This document shows, in pieces, positions 9,249 to 17,106 of a stretch of 64,000 nt of DNA. Both the position numbers and the translations under genes were made by a program. A model generated the notes under the pieces. That model saw nothing but the letters and a program-made list of their open reading frames with translations. It searched no databases and was not told the origin of the DNA. This stretch comes from JANQIO01 sp965601975 (lineage in GTDB: Bacteria; Pseudomonadota; Gammaproteobacteria; Pseudomonadales; Halieaceae), in contig OZ271856.1 in NCBI GenBank assembly GCA_965601975.1, forward strand, positions 2,170,001 through 2,234,000, in the 5' to 3' direction. Numbering within the stretch: the stretch's first letter is position 1; the number at the start of each line of letters is the position of its first letter.

Positions 9249-9830
9249 ATGAGCAAGGCCCCCGTCGACCATCCCATTCACGAGCTGTTGGCCAGTCGCC
9301 GCAGTCCCTACGCGATCGACCCGGACAAGCCGGTCAGCGAGGAGGACCTGAGCAGCCTGTTCGAGGCAGCGCGCTGGGCCATGTCTTCCTACAACGCGCA
9401 ACCCTGGCGCTACGTGGTGGGAGTGAAGGGCCGCAGTCAGGACACCTGGGACAAGCTCTACGACGTGCTGGTTGAAGGCAACCAGCCCTGGGCCGCCAAC
9501 GCGCCGGTGCTGGCGCTTGGTATCGTCGAGCACAACTTTGAGTACAACGACAAGCCGAACAAGGGTGCGACCCATGACCTGGGCGCCGCGTCGGCGCTGC
9601 TGACCGTGGAGGCCACCGCCCGGGGTCTGGTCGTGCACCAGATGATCGGCATCGAACCGGAGCGGGCCCACGCGGCCTTCGGGCTCGGTGATAGCCAGGA
9701 AGCGTTCACGGCGCTGGCCATCGGTTACGCCGGCAGCGCCGAGCACATCCCGGAGGCCTACGCCGAGCGCGACGAGAAGCCGCGTATGCGCAAGCCCCTG
9801 TCAGACATCATCATCGCCGGGGGATTGTGA
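9249..9830 (+). CDS. Nitroreductase family protein
   Basis: The 193-residue product matches small FMN-dependent nitroreductase-fold proteins: the N-terminal arginine-rich motif LLASRRSPYAIDPDKP, the FEAARWAMSSYNAQPWRYVV segment that forms much of the FMN and substrate site, and GAASALLTVEATARGL in the second half. These enzymes use NAD(P)H to reduce quinones, flavins or nitro compounds; the substrate here is not evident. AAGGAG precedes the ATG. It sits between a pirin and a CoA-transferase on the same strand. Confidence 0.85.
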   Translation: MSKAPVDHPIHELLASRRSPYAIDPDKPVSEEDLSSLFEAARWAMSSYNAQPWRYVVGVKGRSQDTWDKLYDVLVEGNQPWAANAPVLALGIVEHNFEYNDKPNKGATHDLGAASALLTVEATARGLVVHQMIGIEPERAHAAFGLGDSQEAFTALAIGYAGSAEHIPEAYAERDEKPRMRKPLSDIIIAGGL

Positions 9831-9861
9831 TAGGCTGCCGCCCCTGAAGAGGAGGGCCAGC

Positions 9862-11145
9862 GTGACCACGTTCTGCGATTCCGCCGCCGAGGCGGTATCA
9901 CACATCCGTTCCGGCGAGTTCATCTGGTGCCACTCCATGGCGGCGACCCCCACGGTTCTGCTGGAGGCGCTTGCGGCACACGCCCCGGGCTGTGAAGACC
10001 TGACCCTGATGCAGCTGCATCTCGAGCACGCCGGCGCCGTCTGCGGTCCCGAGTTGCAGGGACACCTGCGTCACCGTGTGTTTTTCGCCGGCAAGGACAC
10101 CCGTGTGCTGATCAACGAGGGCCTTGCGGACTACGTGCCGATCTTCCTGTCGGAGATCCCCAAGCTGTTCCGGCGCCGCGACCAGCGCGTGGACACCGCC
10201 ATGATCCAGGTATCCTCCCCGGACCAGCACGGCAACTGCACGCTGGGAATATCCGTGGAGGCCACCAAGGCCGCCTGTGAGGTAGCGGACAAGGTCATTG
10301 CCCATATCAACCCGAGCATGCCACGCACGCACGGCGATGCCTTCCTGCCCCTGAACGAGATCGACTACGCCTATGTCGATGATGCGCCGCTGATTACCGT
10401 GGAGCCCCGCCAGCCTTCGCCGGAAATCGAGCGGATCGGCGAGAACATCGCCAGCCTGATCGGCGACGGGGACTGCCTGCAGATGGGCATCGGGGCGATC
10501 CCGGATGCGGCCCTGTCCAACCTCGATGATCGCAAACAACTCGGCGTGCACACAGAGATGTTTTCAGACGGCCTGCTGCCGCTGTTGGAGAGTGGCGTCG
10601 TCGACAACTCGCGCAAGAAGCGCCAGCACGGCAAGATTGTTACCACGTTTGCCATGGGTAGTGAGGCGCTGTACCGGTTTGTGGACGACAACCCCGAGGT
10701 CATTTTTCTCGACGTGGAGTACGTCAACGACCCCACCGTCATCGCCCGCAACAAAAGGGTGGTGTCGATCAACAGCGCGATCCAGATCGACTTGAGCGGC
10801 CAGGTCTGCGCGGACTCCATCGGTCCCCGGGTGTACTCCGGTTTCGGCGGCCAGGTGGATTTCGTGCTGGGCGCTGCGTTTTCGGAGGGCGGCCGGTCGA
10901 TCATTGCCCTGCCGAGTACCGCGCGGGATGGCCAGGTGTCGCGCCTGGTCTCCATGCTCACCCAGGGCTCCGGCGTGGTCACCACCCGCGCTCACGTGGA
11001 CTACATTGTTACGGAGTATGGGATTGCCCACCTGCTGGGGCGGTCCGTGGTGGAACGGGCCCGCGACCTGGTAGGCATCGCTCACCCGGATTTTCGGGAG
11101 CAGCTGCTGCGGGAGGCCAGGGACCACCTCGGCCTGCGGCTGTAG
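9862..11145 (+). CDS. Acetyl-CoA hydrolase/transferase family (4-hydroxybutyrate CoA-transferase-like)
   Basis: The 427-residue protein resembles the Cat2/4-hydroxybutyrate CoA-transferase group of the family I acyl-CoA transferases. The glutamate in LGVHTEMFSDG is at the place of the catalytic residue that forms the CoA thioester, and glycine-rich segments (GIGAIPDAAL, VYSGFGGQVDFVLGA) match the family. The start is a GTG at 9862, supported by GAGGAGGG a few bases upstream. The actual acyl substrate cannot be predicted. It lies 30 bp before glutamate dehydrogenase on the same strand. Confidence 0.85.
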   Translation: MTTFCDSAAEAVSHIRSGEFIWCHSMAATPTVLLEALAAHAPGCEDLTLMQLHLEHAGAVCGPELQGHLRHRVFFAGKDTRVLINEGLADYVPIFLSEIPKLFRRRDQRVDTAMIQVSSPDQHGNCTLGISVEATKAACEVADKVIAHINPSMPRTHGDAFLPLNEIDYAYVDDAPLITVEPRQPSPEIERIGENIASLIGDGDCLQMGIGAIPDAALSNLDDRKQLGVHTEMFSDGLLPLLESGVVDNSRKKRQHGKIVTTFAMGSEALYRFVDDNPEVIFLDVEYVNDPTVIARNKRVVSINSAIQIDLSGQVCADSIGPRVYSGFGGQVDFVLGAAFSEGGRSIIALPSTARDGQVSRLVSMLTQGSGVVTTRAHVDYIVTEYGIAHLLGRSVVERARDLVGIAHPDFREQLLREARDHLGLRL

Positions 11146-11175
11146 ACCTGCAATCAATAAAAAAAGGAGAACCTG

Positions 11176-12531
11176 ATGGTCATCGACAAGGCAGACAACC
11201 TTGAGAAGTTCATGGAAGGGGTCGTCACCCGCAACCCCGGCGAAACCGAGTTTCACCAGGCGGTTCACGAAGTCGCCATGGACATTATTCCCTACATCAA
11301 GGACAAGCCGCATTACCAGGACCTGCGCATCCTGGAGCGCATGACGGAGCCGGACCGCGTGGTCAGCTTCCGTGTCGTGTGGGAGGACGATAAGGGTGAC
11401 CTGCGGGTCAATCGCGGCTTCCGGGTACAGCAGAACAACGCGATCGGCCCCTACAAGGGCGGCATTCGCTTCCATCCCTCGGTCAACCAGAGCGTGCTCA
11501 AGTTCCTGGCCTTCGAGCAGGTCTTCAAGAACTCGCTCACCGGTCTGCCGCTGGGCGGCGGCAAGGGCGGTGCCAATTTCGAGCCGAAGGGGCGCAGCGA
11601 TCGCGAGGTGATGCGCTTCTGCCAGGCCTTCATGACCGAGCTGCATCGCCATATCGGCCCCGACACTGACGTTCCGGCCGGGGACATCGGCGTCGGCGCC
11701 CGGGAGGTCGGCTACCTGTTCGGCCAGTACAAGCGGCTGGCCAATCGCTTCGAGGGTGTACTGACCGGCAAGGCGCTGGAGTTTGGCGGCAGCCATATCC
11801 GCACCGAGGCCACCGGCTACGGCACCGTGTACATGATGGAGGACATGCTGTCCCACTGTGGCGAGCATATCGAGGGTCGCGACTGTCTCGTCTCCGGCTC
11901 CGGCAACGTGGCCACCTATGCCGCGGAAAAACTGCTTCAGCTGGGTGGCAAGGTACTGACGCTGTCAGACTCTGGCGGCGTGGTCGTCGCCAAAGACGGA
12001 ATCACCCAGGACCAGGTCGACTGGGTCAAGGAGCTGAAGAACGAACGTCGCGGACGTATTTCCGAAGCGGCGGAAGAGTTTGGCTGGAAATATCACGAGG
12101 GCAAGGAGCCCTGGTCCCTCAAGGCCGACCTGGCGTTCCCCTGCGCCACCCAGAACGAGATCGACGGCGAGGAGGCCAAGACCCTGATCAAGAATGGCAT
12201 TCGCGCGATCGCCGAGGGAGCCAACATGCCGACGACGCCCGAGGCCATCGAGCATCTCGGCGCCCAGAAAGGCATACTGCATGCCCCTGCAAAGGCCGCC
12301 AACGCCGGCGGGGTCGCCGTCTCAGGCCTGGAGATGAGCCAGAACAGCCTGCGCCTGCAGTGGACCGAGTCCGATGTCGACGAACGGCTGCGTAAGATCA
12401 TCCGCAACATCCACGACCAGTGCGTGGAGCACGGGGTGCAGAAGGGCGGTCACATCGATTACTTCAAGGGCGCCAATATTGCCGGCTTCACGAAGGTCGC
12501 CGACGCAATGCTCGCCTACGGGGTGATGTAA
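11176..12531 (+). CDS. gdhA: NADP-specific glutamate dehydrogenase
   Basis: The 451-residue length is typical of hexameric, bacterial NADP-dependent glutamate dehydrogenases (about 450). The substrate-site motif PLGGGKGGANF with the catalytic lysine is near residue 130, followed by TDVPAGDIGVGAREVGYLFGQYK, and the dinucleotide-binding GSGNVA lies near 245. It would assimilate ammonium by reductive amination of 2-oxoglutarate. AAGGAG stands a few bases upstream of the ATG. It converges on the BLUF gene with a 20-bp gap, and no clear terminator is seen between them. Confidence 0.95.
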   Translation: MVIDKADNLEKFMEGVVTRNPGETEFHQAVHEVAMDIIPYIKDKPHYQDLRILERMTEPDRVVSFRVVWEDDKGDLRVNRGFRVQQNNAIGPYKGGIRFHPSVNQSVLKFLAFEQVFKNSLTGLPLGGGKGGANFEPKGRSDREVMRFCQAFMTELHRHIGPDTDVPAGDIGVGAREVGYLFGQYKRLANRFEGVLTGKALEFGGSHIRTEATGYGTVYMMEDMLSHCGEHIEGRDCLVSGSGNVATYAAEKLLQLGGKVLTLSDSGGVVVAKDGITQDQVDWVKELKNERRGRISEAAEEFGWKYHEGKEPWSLKADLAFPCATQNEIDGEEAKTLIKNGIRAIAEGANMPTTPEAIEHLGAQKGILHAPAKAANAGGVAVSGLEMSQNSLRLQWTESDVDERLRKIIRNIHDQCVEHGVQKGGHIDYFKGANIAGFTKVADAMLAYGVM

Positions 12532-12551
12532 GCCCTCAGCGGGGTTGTGGA

Positions 12552-13031
12552 CTACGAGAGGTTGCGGAACAGCAACAGCAGCCGCTTGGTACGGCTGAGC
12601 CGCTCCAGCAGGGTTCGCGGCGTGTCCTCTTCCACCAGGAACGAGGAGAAGCCGGGCAGCAGGGACATGTCCACGCCATCGAGCTCGATAAAGCCCATCT
12701 GCCAGTCGGAGAACTCCCGCTCCTCGATCTGGTCTTCGAACAGGGTTTCGACCCGGTGGTGGCGGGGGTCCTTGCGAATCCGCTCGTAAAGCGCCAGCAC
12801 ATCTTCCTTGCGGCCCTCGATCACCTGCATGAACGAATCCTCGCGGTGCAGCAGGATGCCGGTGATATTGTGCTTCTGGTTGAACTCGCGGGCACCGTTG
12901 AGCAGTTCCAGCAGGTCTGCGGTGCCGAGGCGGTTGGTTTCGGTACTGGCGTATCCGAGAGTGTACAACTGGTCAGCTTCAGACTCAGGGGTGCCGGCGT
13001 CGTCTTCGCCAAGTACCGCAGATCTTCCCAT
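12552..13031 (-). CDS. BLUF-domain blue-light photoreceptor
   Basis: The 159-residue protein is essentially one BLUF domain with short extensions. The residues needed for the flavin photocycle can be read at matching places: Tyr27 (LGYAS), Asn55 (KHNITG), Gln69 (FMQVIEG), Trp110 and Met112 (DWQM), which correspond to Tyr21, Asn45, Gln63, Trp104 and Met106 of AppA. BLUF proteins bind FAD and shift hydrogen bonding under blue light. There is no output domain such as the heme-binding SCHIC part of AppA, so it should act through a partner protein. It is divergent from acsF and its promoter overlaps the PpsR site region. Confidence 0.93.
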   Translation of the reverse strand: MGRSAVLGEDDAGTPESEADQLYTLGYASTETNRLGTADLLELLNGAREFNQKHNITGILLHREDSFMQVIEGRKEDVLALYERIRKDPRHHRVETLFEDQIEEREFSDWQMGFIELDGVDMSLLPGFSSFLVEEDTPRTLLERLSRTKRLLLLFRNLS

Positions 13032-13103
13032 TCGCCGTGCGCCCCCTGGCGCTACACAGCGGTGCCTTCATTTCGCTCCAGCGGGGGCGAATGTTGACGC
13101 CGC

Positions 13104-13131
13104 TTGAATTCCGAGTATAGACAACTATAAT
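13104..13131 (+). promoter_or_regulatory. acsF promoter
   Basis: TTGAAT (13104-13109), a 16-bp spacer and a perfect -10 TATAAT (13126-13131) form the best sigma70-like promoter upstream of acsF, leaving a leader of about 95 bases. A consensus PpsR site at 13144-13161 lies just downstream of the expected transcription start, as expected for repression. Confidence 0.6.
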
Positions 13132-13142
13132 TGACACGCCAA
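13114..13142 (-). promoter_or_regulatory. BLUF gene promoter
   Basis: On the minus strand TTGGCG (13142-13137), a 17-bp spacer and TATACT (13119-13114) form a candidate promoter for the BLUF gene. It overlaps the acsF -10 region and the inverted repeat TGACAC-N5-GTGTCA (13132-13148), so the two genes share one regulatory patch. Confidence 0.5.
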
Positions 13143-13161
13143 GTGTCAAAAAAGTTAGACA
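13132..13161. promoter_or_regulatory. PpsR-type operator plus inverted repeat, acsF/BLUF
   Basis: TGTCAAAAAAGTTAGACA at 13144-13161 is an exact TGT-N12-ACA match, the consensus known for PpsR/CrtJ. Overlapping its left edge is a tighter inverted repeat, TGACAC-N5-GTGTCA (13132-13148). No second TGT-N12-ACA site is found at the 8-bp distance seen at other promoters of this cluster. The location between the two divergent starts suggests joint control of acsF and the BLUF gene. Confidence 0.75.
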
Positions 13162-13234
13162 CACAGCAACATCTACAGGCTAAACAAAAGCTGGACACAA
13201 TGCCAGTCATTTGCCGCGAAGAGGGGTATTTCGT

Positions 13235-14296
13235 ATGAATCAGGCCGTCAACATCCCCAATAACGACACCACGGCAATGGCCGTGAAAGATACGCTGCTC
13301 GCGCCGCGCTTCTACCGCACGAATTACGAAGAGATGAATCGCCTGAACGTCGACCCGGTGCGCGAGGACTGGGACGCGATGATGGCCGAGTACGCCTCGG
13401 ACAACAATGTCGACCACTTCCGCGGCGAGGTGGATTACGACGCCGAGATGCACGAGCTCTCGCCGGAACTGCGCGAGGAGTTCGTCGATTTCCTGGTGAG
13501 TTCGATCACCGCAGAATATTCAGGTTGTGTCCTGTACAACGAGATCAAGAAGAACGTCGACAATCCGGATATCCAGGAGCTGATGGCCTACATGGCGCGC
13601 GACGAATCCCGGCATGCGGGCTTTATCAACCGCAGCCTGAAGCACCTCGGCGTGGCGGTGGACCTGGGCTTCCTGAAGCGGGAGAAGGACTACACCTACT
13701 TCAAGCCCAAGTACATCTACTATGCGACCTACCTGTCGGAGAAGATCGGCTACGCACGTTACATCACCATCTTCCGGCACCTGGAGCGCCATCCCGAGAA
13801 GCGCTTCCACCCGATTTTCCGCTGGTTCCAGGAGTGGTGTAACGACGAGTTCCGCCACGGCGAATCGCTGGCACTGATCATGCGCGCCAACCCCCACCTG
13901 CTGCGGGGCTACAACAAGCTGTGGATTCGCTTCTTCCTGCTGGCGGTGTACTCGACCATGTATGTGCGGGACCACACCCGGCCGCAGCTGTATCACGCCC
14001 TCGGCATGGATCCGACCGAGTTCGACTTCCAGGTGTTCGACATCACCACCGAGATCAGCCGCCAGGTCTTCCCCCTGATGCTGGATACCGACAATCCCAA
14101 ATTCCGCCGCGGCCTCGAGCGCCTGCGCGAACTCAACGTTCGCATCCAGGAGTTGAAGGAGAAGGGCGGGCTGCTATCTCGCGTCAAGCGCGTTGGCCTG
14201 TCCCTGGCCGCCGGCGCCACCTTTGCGCGGCTCTACCTGCTGCCGGTGCGCAGCAACGAGATTCCTCAGCAGGCGCGTCTCACACCCGCCTGGTAA
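13235..14296 (+). CDS. acsF: Mg-protoporphyrin IX monomethyl ester oxidative cyclase
   Basis: The 353-residue AcsF makes the isocyclic E ring of (bacterio)chlorophyll using molecular oxygen at a di-iron centre. The two iron-binding motifs DESRHAGF (about residue 130) and DEFRHGE (about residue 210) are intact. No anaerobic bchE cyclase is seen in the window, so ring closure here depends on oxygen as far as the window shows. The ATG at 13235 has GAGGGG eight bases upstream. The gene stands alone on the plus strand with its own PpsR-controlled promoter, and its 3' end overlaps the convergent small membrane protein by 17 bp. Confidence 0.97.
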   Translation: MNQAVNIPNNDTTAMAVKDTLLAPRFYRTNYEEMNRLNVDPVREDWDAMMAEYASDNNVDHFRGEVDYDAEMHELSPELREEFVDFLVSSITAEYSGCVLYNEIKKNVDNPDIQELMAYMARDESRHAGFINRSLKHLGVAVDLGFLKREKDYTYFKPKYIYYATYLSEKIGYARYITIFRHLERHPEKRFHPIFRWFQEWCNDEFRHGESLALIMRANPHLLRGYNKLWIRFFLLAVYSTMYVRDHTRPQLYHALGMDPTEFDFQVFDITTEISRQVFPLMLDTDNPKFRRGLERLRELNVRIQELKEKGGLLSRVKRVGLSLAAGATFARLYLLPVRSNEIPQQARLTPAW

Positions 14297-14540
14297 GGTC
14301 GTAGAGGTGCGCTAACAGGGCGGCAAACATCGCCGCCCCGATCCACTGCCAGGCGGCGTCGGCAAGGCTGAGACGCAGGGCCAGCAGCAGGGCTGCACCC
14401 GCGGCGATATTGGGAATGAGATCACTGAGGCGTGCTGCGCTGCCGGTACGTTTCAATAGCCAGGGCAGCGCCGCGACTTCCAGAGCCACCATCAACAGCA
14501 CCAGGTCGACGATGCGACCGCTGGCAAACAGCTCCCCCAA
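14280..14540 (-). CDS. Small hydrophobic membrane protein downstream of bchP
   Basis: A short frame after bchP encodes about 86 residues (TTG at 14540) or 70 (ATG at 14492). It shows three hydrophobic stretches: IVDLVLLMVALEVAALPWLL, then PNIAAGAALLLALRLSLA, then WQWIGAAMFAALLAHLYDL, so it is probably a two- or three-helix inner-membrane protein. It directly follows the bchP stop and must be the last gene of bchG-pucC-bchP. The start is uncertain; no strong ribosome binding site is seen. I do not recognise a family; a role in pigment-enzyme assembly is only suggested by position. Confidence 0.6.
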   Translation of the reverse strand: MGELFASGRIVDLVLLMVALEVAALPWLLKRTGSAARLSDLIPNIAAGAALLLALRLSLADAAWQWIGAAMFAALLAHLYDLTRRV

Positions 14541-14557
14541 GAACCGCGCCCGGTAAG

Positions 14558-15754
14558 CTAGACCCGGGCCAGCCCCAGCAGGTGCGCCACGTCCTTGAAG
14601 AAGATGCGGGCGTGGGCGGCGGGCCGCGCGCGCACCAGCTTCTTCTGGGTGTAGGCCTGCCAGGTCAGGTACTGCACATCCGGGTCCTTGCACATGCTGA
14701 CGAAGCGCTCGCGGCGCTTGTCGCTGGAGTACCAGAACTTCTGCATGATGCCCAGAATCCAGAAGACCCTGCCGTGCTCGCGCATGAACCGCTTGCGGGC
14801 GGAGCGCAGGGCTTTCGCGTCGCCGGTCGCCAGGTAGTCGGCGACCGAGTCGGCCGCCAGCTGTCCGCCGACCATCGCGTAATAGATGCCTTCGCCCGAG
14901 GCGGGGGCCACCACGCCGGCGGCGTCGCCCGCCAGCACGATATTGCTGCCGTCATCCCAGCGCTTGAGGGGCTTGAGCGGTATGGGTGCGCCTTCGCGGC
15001 GGATCGTCTCGGCCTGGTCCAGTTGCACCCGCTCGCGCAGCTTTGCCACGGAAGCGGTCGGTGAGAAGCCCTTGACCTCGCTGCCAACGCCAATGCTGGC
15101 GGTATCGCCGTGGGGGAAGACCCAGGCGTAGAAATCCGGAGACAGGTCGCCCTGGTACCAGACGTCGGCGCGGGAGCGGTCGAAGTCGCTGCCCGATTCG
15201 CCTTCAGGGGCGCGCACAATCTCGTGGTAGGCCACCACGCAGCGCTTCTGGTCGCCGCCCGGCACGTAGTCGTGGGCAATGCGCGAGTTGGCGCCGTCGG
15301 CGCCGATAACCGTCCTCGCGGTGACGCAGGTTTCTTCGCCACCCGCTTCCTTGTCCGTGAACCAGATGTCGACCCGGCCGTCGCTGCGCCGTTCCAGGCG
15401 CTTGAAGCTGCCGATGCGCTGCTCGGCGCCCGTCTCTACCGCGCGCTTGCGCAGCCAGGGGTCGAACTCCGCGCGGTCTACCATGCCGACATAGGTGTCT
15501 CCCACCGGCATGTCCACTTTCTGCAGGGCGGGTGACACCATGCGCGCTGAGGTGACTTTCGCCAGCAGCAGTTCCTGGGGTATGTCGAAGTCCTCGATCA
15601 GCCTTGGCGGCATGGCGCCGCCGCAGGGTTTGATACGAAATGCCCGCTCCAGCATCATCACCTTCAGGCCGCGCTGTGCCAGTTCCGTGGCGGCAGTGGC
15701 GCCGGCGGGGCCTCCGCCGATGACGACCGTGTCGAATTCCTGTTGCTGGGTCAT
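14558..15754 (-). CDS. bchP: Geranylgeranyl diphosphate/bacteriochlorophyllide reductase
   Basis: The 398-residue flavoprotein reduces the geranylgeranyl tail of bacteriochlorophyll to phytyl with NADPH. The FAD-binding VVIGGGPAGATAA is at residues 9-22, followed by the family motif RAFRIKPCGGAMPPRL and the second FAD contact VLAGDAAGVVAPASGEGIYYA near residue 275. The start at 15754 has AGAGGTG upstream, inside the end of the pucC-like gene, five bases after its stop. The order bchG, pucC-like, bchP is the same as in Rhodobacter. Confidence 0.95.
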   Translation of the reverse strand: MTQQQEFDTVVIGGGPAGATAATELAQRGLKVMMLERAFRIKPCGGAMPPRLIEDFDIPQELLLAKVTSARMVSPALQKVDMPVGDTYVGMVDRAEFDPWLRKRAVETGAEQRIGSFKRLERRSDGRVDIWFTDKEAGGEETCVTARTVIGADGANSRIAHDYVPGGDQKRCVVAYHEIVRAPEGESGSDFDRSRADVWYQGDLSPDFYAWVFPHGDTASIGVGSEVKGFSPTASVAKLRERVQLDQAETIRREGAPIPLKPLKRWDDGSNIVLAGDAAGVVAPASGEGIYYAMVGGQLAADSVADYLATGDAKALRSARKRFMREHGRVFWILGIMQKFWYSSDKRRERFVSMCKDPDVQYLTWQAYTQKKLVRARPAAHARIFFKDVAHLLGLARV

Positions 15755-15759
15755 GTTAT

Positions 15760-17106
15760 TCACCTCTCGTTGAGGATGGTGGCGACGGCGACGTCGCCAA
15801 ATGTCGGCGCCTGGGTCTGCTGTTCGCTGCGGACGCTGCTGCCCAGGCGGGCGGCCCACAGGAACAGGACGGCCTCGGCACTGAACACCAGTGCGTAGGC
15901 GGCCGCGGGTTCGTGGATAAAGTGACGTGTGATATCGATCGCGACGGTGCCGAGAAATCCGCCGCCGGCAAAAGCGATGGCCTGGGCGGCACCCCAGAGT
16001 CCCATGCGCAGGCCCTCGCGACGGGCTCGCCCCTGGCCTGCCAGGTTCATCATCGACGCGATGGCGGCGACGGCGAAGGCGCCGTTGGCCATTCCCAGGG
16101 CAAACACGTTCAGGGTCAGGGGCCAGTCTCTGCTGAGGCCGCCCCCCAGGGCGATACCCAGCAGCGCCACGGCAGAAGCGATGCAGCCGCCGACGGTCCA
16201 GCGGCGCAGGTGTCGCACCGTGTTCAGTTTCAGAAGGCTTCCGGACAGTGCTACCGCCAGCATGCCCAGCAGCACGCCGCTGTGCTGGATGCCGGCGAGG
16301 CTGGTGGATTCGCCCGGGGTCATGCCGTAGACAGTGCCGGCGAAGGGCTCCAGGATCAGGTCCTGGGCGCTGTAGGCGAGCATCGATACGAACACAAATA
16401 CGGTGAACTGGCGCGCCTGTGGTTCCTCCCAGATTTCCCGCAGGGCGACGCGGAAGTCGGGCATGCCGGGTTTGCCCTGTTCAATCTCCGGCTCCGCTAC
16501 CGCGGGGTGTTTCGCTTCCACACCGCGAATCGCAAACAGCGTGATGATCACGGCGCTGGCGGCAACGGTGGCGGTGACGACGACCAGGCGTTCGGGCGAG
16601 TAGGGGTCGAGGAACTGGCCGGCGACGCCGGCGGTAACGGCGAAGCCCGCGATCATCATGATCCACACCAGGGTCGCCGCGGCGGGGCGGCGCTCACGCT
16701 CAACCTGTTTGGCCAGCAATACCAGCAGCGACGTTCCGGCGGCGCCGACTCCCAGGCCGATCAGCAGGAAGGCGAGCAGGGCGAGAGCCACGCCCGCGTA
16801 CAGGGATGAGCCCATCAATGCGGTGGCGAGCGACGCCATGACACCGCCGCTGGCCAGCACGATCATGCCGCCGATGATCCAGGGCGTGCGGCGCCCGCCC
16901 ACATCCGAGCCGTAGCCCACATGGGGCCGGGTCATCTGCACGAAATGATGCAGGGCGACCAGGATGCCGGGCAGCATTGCCGGCAGCGCCAGTTCCACCA
17001 CCATGACCCGGTTCAGGGTGGACGTCGTGAGCACGATCACGGCGCCCAGTGCGGTCTGCACCAGCCCCAGGCGGACAATGGCGAGCCAGCCCAGTCCCGT
17101 ATTCAC
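15760..17106 (-). CDS. PucC-family MFS protein (bch2 type)
   Basis: The 448-residue protein has about twelve membrane helices and the PucC-family start (LGLVQTALGAVIVLTTSTLNRVMVVELALPA) with the loop motif RPHVGYGSDVGGRRTPWI. PucC/LhaA/Bch2 proteins help assemble light-harvesting complexes or hand over bacteriochlorophyll. This copy sits between bchG and bchP, the position of Bch2 (ORF428) in Rhodobacter; a second member, lhaA, is in the puh operon. It starts with GTG at 17106, which overlaps the bchG stop by four bases (GTGA). Confidence 0.92.
   Translation of the reverse strand: MNTGLGWLAIVRLGLVQTALGAVIVLTTSTLNRVMVVELALPAMLPGILVALHHFVQMTRPHVGYGSDVGGRRTPWIIGGMIVLASGGVMASLATALMGSSLYAGVALALLAFLLIGLGVGAAGTSLLVLLAKQVERERRPAAATLVWIMMIAGFAVTAGVAGQFLDPYSPERLVVVTATVAASAVIITLFAIRGVEAKHPAVAEPEIEQGKPGMPDFRVALREIWEEPQARQFTVFVFVSMLAYSAQDLILEPFAGTVYGMTPGESTSLAGIQHSGVLLGMLAVALSGSLLKLNTVRHLRRWTVGGCIASAVALLGIALGGGLSRDWPLTLNVFALGMANGAFAVAAIASMMNLAGQGRARREGLRMGLWGAAQAIAFAGGGFLGTVAIDITRHFIHEPAAAYALVFSAEAVLFLWAARLGSSVRSEQQTQAPTFGDVAVATILNER

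Noticed and set aside
13119..13136. Second PpsR site at acsF with 8-bp-type spacing
   Set aside because: The sequence keeps only one half-site; the left half reads AGA instead of TGT, and the spacing is off by one.
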